From: Brachionus manjavacas | Lineage: Eukaryota > Rotifera > Eurotatoria > Ploima > Brachionidae | Assembly (NCBI GenBank): GCA_019054805.1 | Contig: JAHQIY010000007.1 | Coordinates: forward strand, 1,369,501 to 1,433,500 | DNA: 64,000 nucleotides | Reading direction: 5' to 3' | Shown: positions 36,201 through 47,117 of the stretch, one piece after another | Layout of the letters: the number at the start of each line of letters is the position of its first letter | Numbering within the stretch: position 1 is the stretch's first letter | The notes under the pieces: generated by a model | The model's input: only the letters and a program-made list of their open reading frames with translations | Told to the model about the DNA's origin: nothing | Database searches by the model: none | Translations under genes and position numbers: made by a program

Positions 36201-39200
36201 TCTAGGTTGGCCAAAAATAAATTCTTAAATCTGGTAAAGTCATATAATACTAAGGTCAAGTCATTTAGATAAAGGATTTATCATATTAAAGAGACGAAGC
36301 AAAAAGTTCAATTGCAATTTTTTCCATTATTTTTAAAAATTAAATTTTTTTATATTAATATTGACAGTAAATTATTTAATCAATATTTGTGAAAACGATT
36401 AGAAATTTTAAAAAGTGATAATGATGGACTTATTGAAATTTAAAAGAGTTGTTTTTTAAATATCTTTTTTTGCATTTTTTGTCGACTGTGATCATATTTT
36501 TGCATATGTTATTAATAATTACAATAGATGAAAAAAAATTTAAAACAAGCAAATAAATTTAATTCGTGAAGAACTTTTGAATCGATATTGCACTTAATTA
36601 CATTAATCTACCCAATTTAAATTATAAATTTAAAAGAATATCAAATCAGATTGTTTAGAATAAAATTTTTTTATTTGATTCAAAACTAGCTAATTTAAAT
36701 TTTTAACTAAAAATTAAAAAACACAATTTAATATTATTGTGGGAAGGTGTAGTTTGGAACAATTTTTCTCTGAAAAATTGCGTAATTTTTTTAAATTACG
36801 CAATTTCATAATTTATTAAAAAATCATTGAGTTTCTAGTAAAAAAAAAATTACCAAGTTTTACTTTTTTTTCGTAAATTTACGTAAAAACCTTTTTCTCA
36901 AATGGTAAAATTTTAAAAAAGAGTAAAAATAGTAAAAAATACTAAAATTTCAAATGTCAAATCACTACTGTAAATTTATTGATAAACTATTATTATTATT
37001 GTAATTATTAAAATTAAATTTTAGTTATTTCAGACAGATATTTTACATATCAAATATTTTTAAGATATCATTAGTGAATACTTTGATAAAAACTTAAAAA
37101 ATTTAAATAAAAGAATTCAACATTCAATTTTTTAATTATTGCAAAATTAACTTCAAAAATCAATAATCGATTTTCAATATATTTTTAACTTTGAAATTAT
37201 CATTTTATATTTAACAAATTTTAATGCTCTGCTCCATATAAAAATTGCCCCCAACTTCACTCTCCCTATTATTATTTGATAAATTTATTTATCTAATTCT
37301 ATTTTATTAATTTATTTATTAGGTAAAATCTATTGTAATAAATCAGGTGATTTTGTTTGTATAATCGAAAACAATTCAAAGCTTATCATCCGAAGAATCG
37401 AAAGTGGGGAATTTTACGGAAGTGTTGAATTCGAGCCATGCGAAATAGCTCATGTTGTTTTATCCTCGAAATTCATTTGTTTTATTCTTCGTAAGATACC
37501 ATCTCCCCTTATCATCGATCTAAACAGTTCCACTTTAATTAAAACACTTCCTTATCCAACCTGTTTTTGTGCAATAAGCCCGGATGATACTGTAATCGTT
37601 GTGCACAGCGAGAATAGTCTGAACTACCATTCGATACCCAGTTTTGATAGACTTATCACTCTTGATTCGGCTGAAATACCCGACAAAATTCTCTTTGCAA
37701 ATAACAACCGCAAGCTGTTCGTCTTGTCCAAAGACACCAAACAAATAACTTATTTTAAGCTAATTTTGGAAAAAAAAATCAAAACATCAGAACATGTTCT
37801 GCAGGATCCGAACATATTCGACATGATGGCCAGCAGTGACGAGTCAATGCTAATTGTTTGTGCTCTGTATTGTGTTTACGTCATCCAAATTAAAGACTCT
37901 ATAAACATTAAATTTAAAATTAACTTAAGTGAAGTTGAGTCTTATATAAATTTAGATCCCAAATTAGTGGACGACTCTCTGGCCTCTTTTAATTCAAGAT
38001 CTCAGTCAAAAAACACGTTCACGGGCTTCGGGTGCACTCGCAACCAAGCTGTAGTATACGCTACTATGTACACCTATTTGGTCTGCTATGATGCCCATTC
38101 TGGACAGTTGCTGCGAGTTTTTCAAAGCACCTTGTCTGCCAATAGAATAATTAAAACAATTTCAAGCCGGTTACAAGATCTGGCTGTATCTTTGCTTGAT
38201 GATGGAAAAATTCTTATCTGGAATTTAGAGGCCATCGACTACAAGGACATCAAGTTCGAAGACCAGCGAATTTTCAATAGCAAAATCGATGCATGCTTTT
38301 CACCACAAATTGATCATAATTCAAGCAAAAATTCAAACTTATGTCTTGTCTATTCTCGAGCTTATCCCGATGCCAAGACTCTTCACTCGAAGAGAAACTT
38401 TCACTCAAAATCAGTGGTCAAGACATGCTACTTCGAAAAAAATGATAACCCATTTACCAGTCAAATTAAACATGCTTGTTTAGATGATAATGGAAAATTT
38501 TGTTTCATGGTAACTGATGTGGAAGATTTTAATGGCAAAAAATGTCCCCAAGAAGAAGGATTTTACAAGAAAATTTGTTCTATAATTGACCTAGGCAATG
38601 AGAATAGAGTAATTGACGAATTTTCGTATGTAGCTCGAAAAAATTCGCGCCTGGAAATCAATGGTAAATTTTTAGCCAAAAAAAATGGTTCCATAGACGA
38701 GACATATTTAATTATAAGGCAAGTTAGTTGCTTGAATGATTTTGATGCGTACAGTAGCGAAAATTTGGACTGGACTGAGTTCGAAACTTGCATCAAAATA
38801 ATGGGACCCATAAACAGCCATGTTTCCAAAGTGGAGCTTTTTGACGAGTTTAAACTCAATGGAGATTCTCTAGAATCCAATTTTTGCATCAATAAAGCCG
38901 CTGTATTTGCTTCATTAGTCCAAGAGTGCTCAAAATTGTATGACAAACAAGTTGCTGGTTTGATCAAGGCAAAACGAGTCGATGTTCATCTAGATGTTTA
39001 TGATCTATTCCAAAGTAGAGAAAAAAATTTGAAGGTGCAAGTTTTTAGCCTGAGTGAATTTTTATCAAGTGAAGAAAATCTAGGAGGCAAAAATGTGTTC
39101 ATTGATATCCGAGTTTTGGGCGATCAAAATTTTTTTCTGATCTATTCAAAAAATGGTTTCGGAAAAGACGATCTTAACCATTTTGAATTTGATTTGGAAT

Positions 39201-39973
39201 CACTTAAATTTAAAAGAAATATTAGAGGCGATAAAGCTGCCTTTATTTATGACCCTCATAGAAGTCAAGTTGTCAAAAAATTTAGTTCTATATTTAATTC
39301 GGAAATAGATGTAGAGAGAGTCGTTTTTTCCCAAGGTGACTTTGTCATGGATAATCAATTGAATTTATATGACTTGAAAAACAATAGTTTGGTGAAGAAT
39401 TTTGGAAATATTTTGGTGAAATTTGATTTTAGCTTTGTTATTTTTATTTCGAATGGAAGATACTTTTTGACGTGTACAGAAGAGCGAAGAAAAATTTTGC
39501 TAATTCGCTGTTATGATTCGGTTTTGGTGGCTAGCGTTAGACTGACTGATGAAATTAGCTGTTTGTCCATTGGGGAAAACGAGCGTACTATTCTTATCGG
39601 AACAGTAAATGGTTATGTTTGGCCATTAAAATTGGTGATAGATTTGGAAAATAATGAAGCTATTAATAGTTATATTAGATTTTACCGAAATGTTCAGGAG
39701 TATGTAAGTCCTAGCAGTTCCTCATTTGATTCAAAGAGTGCTGATCTCAAAAATGACTTGAAACGAGTGTCGCATTCAGCGCACGCGCACAGAGCTTTAA
39801 AAACAATTGAATCCAAACAAGCTTTTCTCACCACAAAAAATTCTTATACGTCTTCTAATTACAGTAAACTCGAGTCAGATTTTCATTCAGGTCTATCAAA
39901 ACTGAGTCTGACACAGATTTCGAGTGGAATAAAACAAACAAGAAGTCCAAGCAAGGCTTGCATTATTCAGTGA
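27261..39973 (+). CDS. NACHT and WD-repeat domain protein (NWD1/NWD2-like)
   Basis: A STAND-type NTPase with an N-terminal DUF4062-like region, a NACHT ATPase and a C-terminal beta-propeller. Exons: 27261-27387, 27439-27527, 27614-27718, 27827-27995, 28048-28167, 31300-32520, 32786-33046, 33099-33551, 33603-33764, 33814-33993 and 37323-39973. They total 5538 nt, 1845 aa. All junctions are GT-AG and in phase, and eight of ten introns are phase 1. Residues about 33-110 match the NWD N-terminal fold (RSIRIFLCAPYS, FPKLREYCMSRYGLEFQV). Walker A is GDSGSGKT (351-358); Walker B is IILILDS (456-462). A winged-helix-like part includes SGFSEMELQDILSLDNEL and HKTVAEYFLGIWSS. The last exon holds degenerate WD-like repeats (LLDDGKILIWNLEAID) and a Ser-rich tail. 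Vertebrate NWD2 is about 1740 aa. Cellular role of the family is poorly known; some link NWD proteins to receptor and neuronal signalling. AATAAA at 40086. Confidence 0.92.
28337..28372. repeat. Possible piggyBac-type terminus at a TTAA site
   Basis: TTAA is followed by GACTAGAATGACTGGTGTCA, whose GGTGTCATTTGACACC core (28354-28369) is a perfect short palindrome. TTAA plus a GGTGTCA palindrome occurs at ends of some piggyBac-like elements. No partner end was found in this window, so this is only a suggestion. Confidence 0.25.
30636..31119. mobile_element. Non-autonomous TIR element in NACHT-WD intron 5
   Basis: The left arm AGCCATGGTCAATCACACAA and the right arm, reverse-complemented AGGCATGGTCATTCACACAG, are similar. 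The match continues for about 70 bases through TATTTCACAAGCTTTCATAA. The interior is A/T-rich without an open frame. This fits a MITE of about 480 bp; no target duplication could be fixed. Confidence 0.78.
32550..32620 (+). tRNA. tRNA-Glu (anticodon CTC), plus-strand copy
   Basis: The cloverleaf can be drawn directly: D-arm TGGTCTAGTGGTTAGGA, which carries the A box; anticodon stem TGACG/CGTCA with loop CTCTCAC, giving anticodon CTC; T-arm CCGGG-TTCAATT-CCCGG, whose GGGTTCAATTCCC carries the B box. The acceptor stem TCCCGCG/CACGGGA has one C-A mismatch at pair 6-67. No intron. AAAA and then a run of nine Ts follow, a Pol III terminator. The mismatch leaves some chance that it is a pseudogene; both copies share it. 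Confidence 0.9.
32676..32746 (-). tRNA. tRNA-Glu (anticodon CTC), minus-strand copy
   Basis: Reverse complement of the copy at 32550-32620, identical over all 71 bases including the acceptor-stem mismatch, and also followed by A-rich then T-run sequence on its own strand. The two genes converge, so transcripts would run toward each other across a 55-base spacer. Confidence 0.9.
34408..36262. mobile_element. Old TIR element split by a LINE insertion
   Basis: Left part 34408-34517 and right part about 36140-36262 are diverged inverted repeats of about 110 bases. The best blocks are AAGTCATATAAACGACTTTC and TTCTGGGAAAGTCATA on the left, against their complements AATGAAAATCGTTTATATGACTT-like and TATGACTTTCCCAGAA on the right. 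Most of the material between them is the LINE fragment below. The simplest reading is a MITE-like element later hit by a LINE. Confidence 0.6.
34576..35895 (-). pseudogene. 5'-truncated LINE (CR1/Jockey-like reverse transcriptase), minus strand
   Basis: On the minus strand the order is: NYRPISLTCILCKMLEKII (about 35.88 kb); FTDYCKAFDKVSHRKLL (catalytic Asp); GVPQGSILGPLLFIIYINDL; MYADDNKIFKI (the YADD box, intact); the DLGVCVTSDLKW thumb; then, after a frameshift near 35040 and local duplication of a short CGTAATGACGAAC unit, HLEYAISVWSPHL and RRVRGDLIQIFK; finally VFLTNRIVPY-stop-NKL and SLNSFKGFLDVKLNGNC to about 34576. Endonuclease and 5' part are missing. Stops and frameshifts make it inactive. 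It lies antisense in the NACHT-WD intron. Confidence 0.88.
36948..36970. repeat. Orphan TIR end related to the dimeric element at 25-26 kb
   Basis: The right end ATGTCAAATCACTACTG, followed by TA, resembles CACGTGTCAAATCAACACTG-TA of the dimeric element. It is likewise preceded by CGTAAATTTACG-type strings (36873-36890). No matching left end was found nearby, so this is a truncated relative. Confidence 0.45.
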
Positions 39974-42469
39974 AGACAGTTCCTGCAAAATTTAGCATCA
40001 AAATGCACCAAAAACTATTTTTGGTCACAAGATATTAAGCTTTATAGTTATTTTGATCAGTCTTTTTTTTTAACTAAAAAATTTGAATAAAAAATATTTT
40101 TAATAACATTATTTTTATTTCAAAAATTTTATTTTTTTTTTAAATCATACCACCGTACATTAGCTTTAAATCAATCCAATAAAAGTTAAAAACCCAAATA
40201 GTATGGCGAGTTTATAAAAGCACACCAGTAAAAAAGACAAATTTAAAGATTAAAGCGATGCTTTAAAATTAATTTTCTTACTTAATGACAAATACTTGAA
40301 GCATCTTGAAGTTGATAATCAATTCAAAATATCATTTGAGTTAAATTATTTTAATGTAACATGCTTTAAATGTTATGTATTTTTTTTGGTCGAAGCCCCG
40401 ATAACAGGGGGGTATTTGAGGATTGAAAATTGGGGCTCTCAAACAACAGCAATTCCTGAATTTTTGTTTTTAAGGGCTCTTAAATTAATTTTAGAATTCA
40501 ATGATCAAACTAACATTTTTTTTAATTGCTCTATTAAATTTGACTTTATAAATAAAATCTTAAAAAATCTTAAAAATTGACTAAGAAATTACCATTTTAA
40601 GTACAATAATGATTTAAACTTTGAGCTTGTATATTTATTTTAAGAAAGTTTCGATTTTTAAGATTTTGAGTTTAGTTCGTCAAGAAAATATCCTAAAATT
40701 CAAAATTTTGTTTTTTTTTTCCATATTGCCTCAAATCCTTTACAATAAATTTTAAAAAAATACAATCAGGTAAAAAATCAAAATATAAGAAATCGAGATA
40801 AATTAAGATTTTCTCAGTTAATTGAGAAACAAACAATTTAAGATGATTCTGCTAAAGTTAAAAAAACAAATTCTGTTAGTTATTTTTCTAATTATAAATT
40901 CGCCATTTTTATATGAAAAATTTTAGGTTCTCGTAATCCAAATTTTCGTTAATTCGAAAAATTTTTTTCATAAATTACCTGTTCGGATTAAAGAGGGTTG
41001 ACTGAGAAGAGGGCTATTCTAATTTTGATTGCATTTTCAGTTTTATTTGTAATACAATAAATTTCACCAAGTCATCATAATAATTAATTAATCATTTACA
41101 TCAAAATTAATTTCTTTTCAACACTACTTAAACCCAAAGAACGAATTTTTATAATTTAAATAAAAAATTTTCTTATAAAAAATGCGGTCTTACAGTTATC
41201 ATAAATAAAAACCTAAATAAATCTTTATATGTATATATTTTAGATTATTTTTCACCAGTATCAGATCAGAAGTATATTCGTAATTTAGCCAATTTTAAGC
41301 CTTTTATAAAACCACTGTTTATCAAGAGGTCTTTAATAAACTTAAAATTCCAACAGTCTCGAATCGACTTTTTGAGTTTAGTGAGAGCTATGTTAGGACA
41401 GGACTGAGTCATTCTGTTCCATTGGTTGTCAGACTGGTGTAGGAATACAAAGAAGGTTTCGAATCAAGATAAATTGAATATCCAACTCCATTTAATAATT
41501 TAAACTTACAAACTCCTGAGATAATTTTATTAATCTGATCATTCATTTGAAAATCGACTATAAAAATTTTAATCCAAAGATTTAACAATTTTAGAATTAC
41601 TCAAAAAGTGCTTAAAATTTTTCGATAGAGACTCAATAATTTGTTTCCTGCTTAAAAAAATCTTTATTTTATTTTAGAAATTTTAAAAAAAGTCATTTTG
41701 ACCTCGAATTTATCAATTCTAATAATTTTCAAATTGAACTTTAATTTAATTATATATTTTGATTCTTCACAAAAATATTCAAAATTTCAAAATTTTGCAT
41801 AATTCAATTCATAATTAAGTTTAAAATAAAACATTAAAAAATAATCAGAAAACTTGTCTACCAAAATATTAAATTATAAAGATTCAACTAAAGAATTCAT
41901 GGAAATGAAATTATTTTAGAACTTTATTTAAAAAAAAAATTATTTTATTGTCTAAATAAGAGCTATGATAAAACACCTGACTAAAATGCATGGATATAAC
42001 TTAACTTCGAATATTGATCATATGACTTTGGGTGGTAAAATGCTTATTTTACTTTGCAAGTCTCAATCAAAAATCCTTTTTGAAAAATTTGAATTAATTT
42101 AGCATAAAAATTTCAGTATAATATTTTATTTTAGCTTTGAATTAAAAACAAAGTTATTAATTTCTGTTTTAAAATAAATAAAATCACGTTATCTATTCTT
42201 TAATTTAAAAAAAAAATACTCAGTTAAACTCAAATTTAAATTTTAGGATTTTAATTTGTTTTTTATTAATGGACTTTTGAATGATGTCTTTAGAAGCAAA
42301 ATCTAATGAAAATGAGTGGATTTTAACAAGCTGTACAAGTTCTACTATCAACATAGAACCTAAAAATAAATCCAATCCTCTGGGTAAGAATTCTGAACCA
42401 TTTTTTTCAATTTGAGCAATGATCATTCTATATTTTAAATTAGACTCTTCTAATACATTGAGTGAAGGT
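39974..42469. other. Intergenic between NACHT-WD and TBC1D5-like genes
   Basis: Mostly A/T-rich; no gene supported. A 94-codon frame at 40296-40580 has no recognisable domain and biased composition. A probable pogo/Tigger-type transposon end lies at 40925-41004. Upstream coding exons of the TBC1D5-like gene could hide here, but I could not identify any. Confidence 0.5.
40925..41004. repeat. Probable end of a pogo/Tigger-like DNA transposon
   Basis: Read on the minus strand this begins CAGTCAACCCTCTTTAATCC and about 50 bases later contains AATTAACGAAAATTTGGATT then ACGAGAACC. A CAGT-GACCCTC start with repeated AATCCGAA and ACGA-type motifs is the usual look of pogo/Tigger termini. Only one end was found; flanking TA is not obvious. 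Confidence 0.4.
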
Positions 42470-45400
42470 ATGGAAGCAAATGAGGCTTTTGTTTCTGATG
42501 AATCAATGACCCTTAGTCCAGAAAATTTTGCTTTCATAAATCAAGAACTTAATTCTTCAAGCATGTCCAATTCCAATGTAAAATTGACAAGCGATACTTT
42601 CAAAGTTTTGTCCAGAGTCAATATTGACGAACTATCTTTTAAATCTAAATTTGAATTATTGTTCAATGATATTAGCATGCTAAAGGCGTCAGCAGTTCAA
42701 GGAATTCTAGCGAAGACAAATTTTAGATTTTTGGCCTGGATGATTTTTCTTGACTGTTTACCTATGGAAAAATCTAGATGGACTTCATGTTTGAATCAAC
42801 ATAGACAGGCTTATGATAAAATCAAGAAAGAAATATGCTGTGATCCGCACAAAAAAAATCAAACAAACGAACTCAATTTCGATCATCCATTGTCTCAGCA
42901 CCAAAACAGTGTTTGGAATAGATATTTTACCCATAACCAAATGAAAGCTGTTATTATACAAGATGTAATTAGAATGTATTATTTTTAAAAAATTTTCTTT
43001 ACACCTTGTATATCACTTAAAAATTTTGAGTGATAAAAACAGGAAATCTAAAAAATTGTTTTAATTCATCTTAATTACAGAAACCGATACTCCGAATTTT
43101 TTAATTGTGAAACCACTCATGAAATGATTATTAATCTGTTGTTTATATATGTTCAATTTACTAAGACTGAATATCGTCAAGTAATAAAATATTTTGATAT
43201 GGTAGCTCAATAAGTCATAGTTCTTAAAAGGGGATGCATGAAATATTGACATCGATTATGTATGTGGTTCATCAAGAGTATACCAATTTGACAAAAGAAA
43301 ATAATTCAAAGTAAATTTAGTTATCTTTTTACTCTAATGCTGCTACTAATTTTATAATTTTTCAAGACAAAATTTTCCTTTATTGGGGCTTCTGATCAAT
43401 TTTTTAAAAAAATCGCATTTAATTAATGCTATCTGTTTATTTACTAAAAAAGATTTGTTTTCAAAGATTCTTAAGAAAGAAATTTCAATTCGTAATGTAA
43501 TGTTTAAATTCTAATTTAACTCAAATTTTGTTCCTATTTGAATACTCATTTAAATTATATAGTTCAATCTGAAAATTATAATTTTTATCTTTAAATATAG
43601 GTATTTTTGAGCGTATTTTATTTCCTATATTTTTTGAATAATTATTTTTACTTGATTTTTAAAACTGGTGAAACTGGAATACAGAATTCCCATTAAATAA
43701 ATTATAACTTATTAAAACCTGTTGGAAGTGGATTTAAAATTTTAAAATTTTTTTAAAAAGGCTTAATTTTCTGCAAAATTTCCCCATGTTTTGGAAATTT
43801 TTTTATGGTGAAAAATCTATTTTTAATTAAAACAAATTAATTGATGTAAAATTTTAAGTTATTTATAAAAAATATTTGGAAATTTTAAAATTGTTCAGCA
43901 TTTTATTGATTAAATTTTTACCTCATTCTACATTCATATTCGAAATTTACTTTTTTTCTTCAGGATTTTCCCAAGAGTTCTATAACGCAAAGCGAATCGG
44001 GAAAACGCCAAATTAACTAAAAAAAATAAGTAATTACTATTTAAAGAACCAAAATGGATTATAAATTTTTTGCAAAAATTAATCATTATTAAATAATGTG
44101 AAATATTAAATTGTTTAAATCAAACCTAATCTTTACAAAAAAATACAACTAAATTCTTTAATTCTATTAAAAATTAGATGATAATTTTATAATTAAAAAT
44201 TAATCTCTTAGGTTAAGCAAAATTTTTGATTTTTAATTTATTTCTAATCAGTAGCCCCATTAAATTGCAGAGAGCATTTGAATAATTAAAATATAAATTT
44301 TTTTTAGCGAATTTATCAGCAAAATGGTCAATTTAGACTTCTTAGAGCATGATACATTGTAAATTTATTGAAATGTTTGTCTTTTTATTAAATTTATTAA
44401 TAAATTTTGTTCAGTACCATATTCCAAGCTGTAATGGAAAGCATGCAAGAGTGGTTTGGAACTACCAAAATAAAAGAAAAGAGCTATAATAGAAGACTTT
44501 CTTGTCCAACTTTGAATGGAATGGTAATTTTATTTTTGATTGATAAATTAATATTTTTTTTATTAGATAATCAAGAATCTACTAACTACTAATCCGAGAC
44601 TATTTCTCGAAGAAGATCAATTTATTGAAAGCAAAATAATTCATAAAATTAATTTTATAACAAACGTAGTATTAAAGAACAATGACATAGAGATATTCGA
44701 TCATTTGAATAAAATAGATGTTTCCCTTTGTCCATTCGGAATGTAAGGCTTTGATTTTTTTTCAAAATTTATATTTATTTTTTTTTTAATTCAAAATATC
44801 AAAATAGCCGATGGTTAAGACTTTTATTCACAAGAGAGCTTTCGTTCCCCGATTGTTTGATACTTTGGGATGCAATTTTTGCCACAGATTATCATGACTT
44901 TAGCTTGGTGAACTACATATTTGTGGCTCTTTTAACCTATCTGAGAGATGACATTCTCAAAATGGACAATAGTGGATGTTTACGTTTGCTAATGCAGCCC
45001 CATTATCATCTTGATGTACTTGAGGTTTTAAAAACAGCATTATATCTTCAAAATCCAGCGGTAATTATTTTAATTGTCGAATTATACTTTGGAGAGTAAA
45101 GCTTTATTAGATATATGCTCGACCGTCTTCAATGGAGAATTCTTATGAGATTATCAGTGGTTTTAACCACAGACACTTTTCGTCGCCTCAGAGGACTTTG
45201 ACAGAAAAAAGAAATAGTTCGTTTAACAGAGACAAAAATAACAATTCAAGTCATGTTAGAGCTCTCAAAAATCATCACCATAATGAATTTAATCCCAAAA
45301 AAATATTAAATAAGCTTGAATTGGATCTTCCAGGAAGTGATAAATCGAAAAGAATCGATCATCCTTTAAAACTGTATAGTATGCAGCAAATGCATCATAA

Positions 45401-46689
45401 TGTCGACTTAGTGATTCATACTTACATAAAAAAGGTATTAGATTTAATCCTTTAATTTTTGAATTTTCTGGAAAATAAAAATAATTTCAAATTGTGAAAT
45501 TAAATCTCTCAAACCGTTTTTTTTCTAAACGAGCATTAATTTAATTACAAAATAAAGGCTCTATAAATAAATTTTAAATAATTTTTTTTTGGAGAAAAAG
45601 GAGCTCTTTAAAAATAAAATTAAATTATTTTTCAATTGAAAATTTATTTTTAAAATGCTAAATCGCTATCTAAAAAAGGTATTATTAAATATTTATTACT
45701 TGGACGTGGACACTACTTAAATATTATTTTTTTACTTTTGATTTGTTAAATAATTTAAATTTTTTCTTAGATAACTGAATTACAAGATGAAAATGATCTG
45801 TTGAGAAAACAACTAAATGAAGTGGAAGACTTGTGCAATCGTTCGTCATTGAAAATAAATGCAAACATTACCATTTTGCAAGAGGAAATACTGAAATCTA
45901 ATGATTTATGCGATGATGACACAACTTTGTTGGCAATAGCTGGTTTAAAACAAGTGAGCATTTTTAAAAATGAATAATTGGATTTAATTTTTTGAATCTA
46001 ATTATTTTATTCTAAATAACCTCACCAGAGCTGTTATGGTCACGTTTTACAGAAATTCTTTTTTCTTAATAATTAAAGAAAAAGAAAAAACACAAAAAAG
46101 GAATTTTTTAATTTTTAAATAAAAAATTACGATTTAGTTTTTTGTAAAATGTCAAAATTGAATAAGATAATTAAAATAAGCAAAAATATAGTAAAAATTT
46201 TAAAATAAGGTGAGAGATCAATTAAATCCAGTATACAATTTTGAAGAAGAACATGTCTTAGTTCAAAAAAATGAAGAAAAAATAAATTACCGAAAAAATC
46301 AGCAGCATCAAATGGTACAGACAACAATGGATTCAGTACGATGTTCATCCGAAGACTTGGTTGATGGAAATGAAGACAAAAAGGCACCTTCATTAAAGAG
46401 ACGGTTGTCTCTATTTTTGACAAAAAGTTCCCAATTAAATGATGACTTAAAAGCTAATGATAATTCACAAAGCATTGGAAGCAGGCTAAGATCATTCTCT
46501 CTCTTAAATAGTTCAGGAACAAGTGATTTTTTAAATATTGGATCCTTAATAAATTCAAAAACAAAATCTAATGCATCTATACCAAATATTGATAATTATT
46601 CGACTTTAGACGAAAATTATTATTTAGATTTAAAAAATTCGAAATTAGTTTTAAACGATGAAAAAAAACAATTACTGGAAAACAACTAG
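42470..46689 (+). CDS. TBC1D5: TBC1 domain family member 5-like Rab GTPase-activating protein
   Basis: TBC1D5 acts as a GAP for Rab7 with retromer and autophagy proteins on endosomes (family knowledge). Exons: 42470-42975, 43081-43180, 43231-43310, 44308-44358, 44415-44523, 44567-44742, 44808-45060, 45111-45434, 45771-45953 and 46210-46689. They total 2262 nt, 753 aa (human about 795), all GT-AG and in phase. The TBC domain starts near residue 100 (ELLFNDISMLKASAVQG). It keeps both catalytic signatures: the Arg finger IIQDVIR (about residue 165) and the Gln finger YRQGMHE (about 201). It ends at LTYLRDDILKMDNSGC and VLKTALYLQNPA. The C-terminal half has a His/Asn-rich linker, a coiled coil with the TBC1D5-specific AIAGLKQ block, and a Ser-rich tail. 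The start is uncertain: an in-frame ATG at 42419 and a possible acceptor TTTTAAATTAG before 42444 mean a 5' exon could be missing. AATAAA at 46727. Confidence 0.92.
43311..44307. other. Intron 3 of the TBC1D5-like gene (1.0 kb)
   Basis: The only long intron of this gene. A/T-rich throughout; I see no repeat structure or coding sequence in it. Confidence 0.6.
45435..45770. other. Intron 8 of the TBC1D5-like gene
   Basis: 336 bases of A/T-rich sequence between the His/Asn-rich linker exon and the coiled-coil exon; nothing else recognised. Confidence 0.6.
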
Positions 46690-46726
46690 TGTTCAAAATT
46701 TATATATTTATTTTTATTTGATAATT

Positions 46727-46732
46727 AATAAA
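46727..46732 (+). promoter_or_regulatory. Probable poly(A) signal of the TBC1D5-like gene
   Basis: AATAAA lies 38 bases after the stop codon at 46687-46689. Confidence 0.6.
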
Positions 46733-47117
46733 TGTTAAACTGTTGTTATTTGTGTTTTTTAATATTTTCTTATTTAAATAAAGTAATTCCAAGTCGAAAT
46801 ATTTTTCTATGTGTAAAAAATATTGTTTGAAATTTATTTATTAACCTATTTGAATAAAAATTTAGGAATTTGACTCCATGGGACTCTCGAGCGGCTATGG
46901 TTCTGTTATTATTTTTTGTTAGAAAACTTTTAATTTGAAGAAAATTTAAAAAGTATCAAAAAAAATGATTGAAACAAATTATTCACGAACATCTATGAAA
47001 TTAAAATCAAATTTTAATATTGCGTGGAGTAATTTCATTTCCATATAAATTTAATTAATCATGCATGCCTTTTTTTTTGAATATTTAAATGGAAATTGGA
47101 AAAACTTCAACACAAAA
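46733..47117. other. Intergenic spacer before the Ser/Gly repeat gene
   Basis: A/T-rich with a short complex patch at 46871-46905 (CCATGGGACTCTCGAGCGGC). No gene seen; likely promoter of the next gene. Confidence 0.4.

Larger units (their letters stand above)
33994..37322. other. Long intron 10 of the NACHT-WD gene (3.3 kb), built of nested repeats
   Basis: The intron separates codons ending NEIYNGKG from the WD exon starting KIYCNKSGDF. It holds an old TIR element, a LINE fragment within that element, a short inverted pair (35946-35977 and 36118-36152), a small hairpin at 36776-36805 and an orphan TIR end near 36970. No gene other than LINE coding remains was seen. Confidence 0.75.

Noticed and set aside
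40296-40580. Plus-strand frame of 94 codons
   Set aside because: No family blocks, high Phe/Ile/Lys/Asn content, no splice or promoter context.
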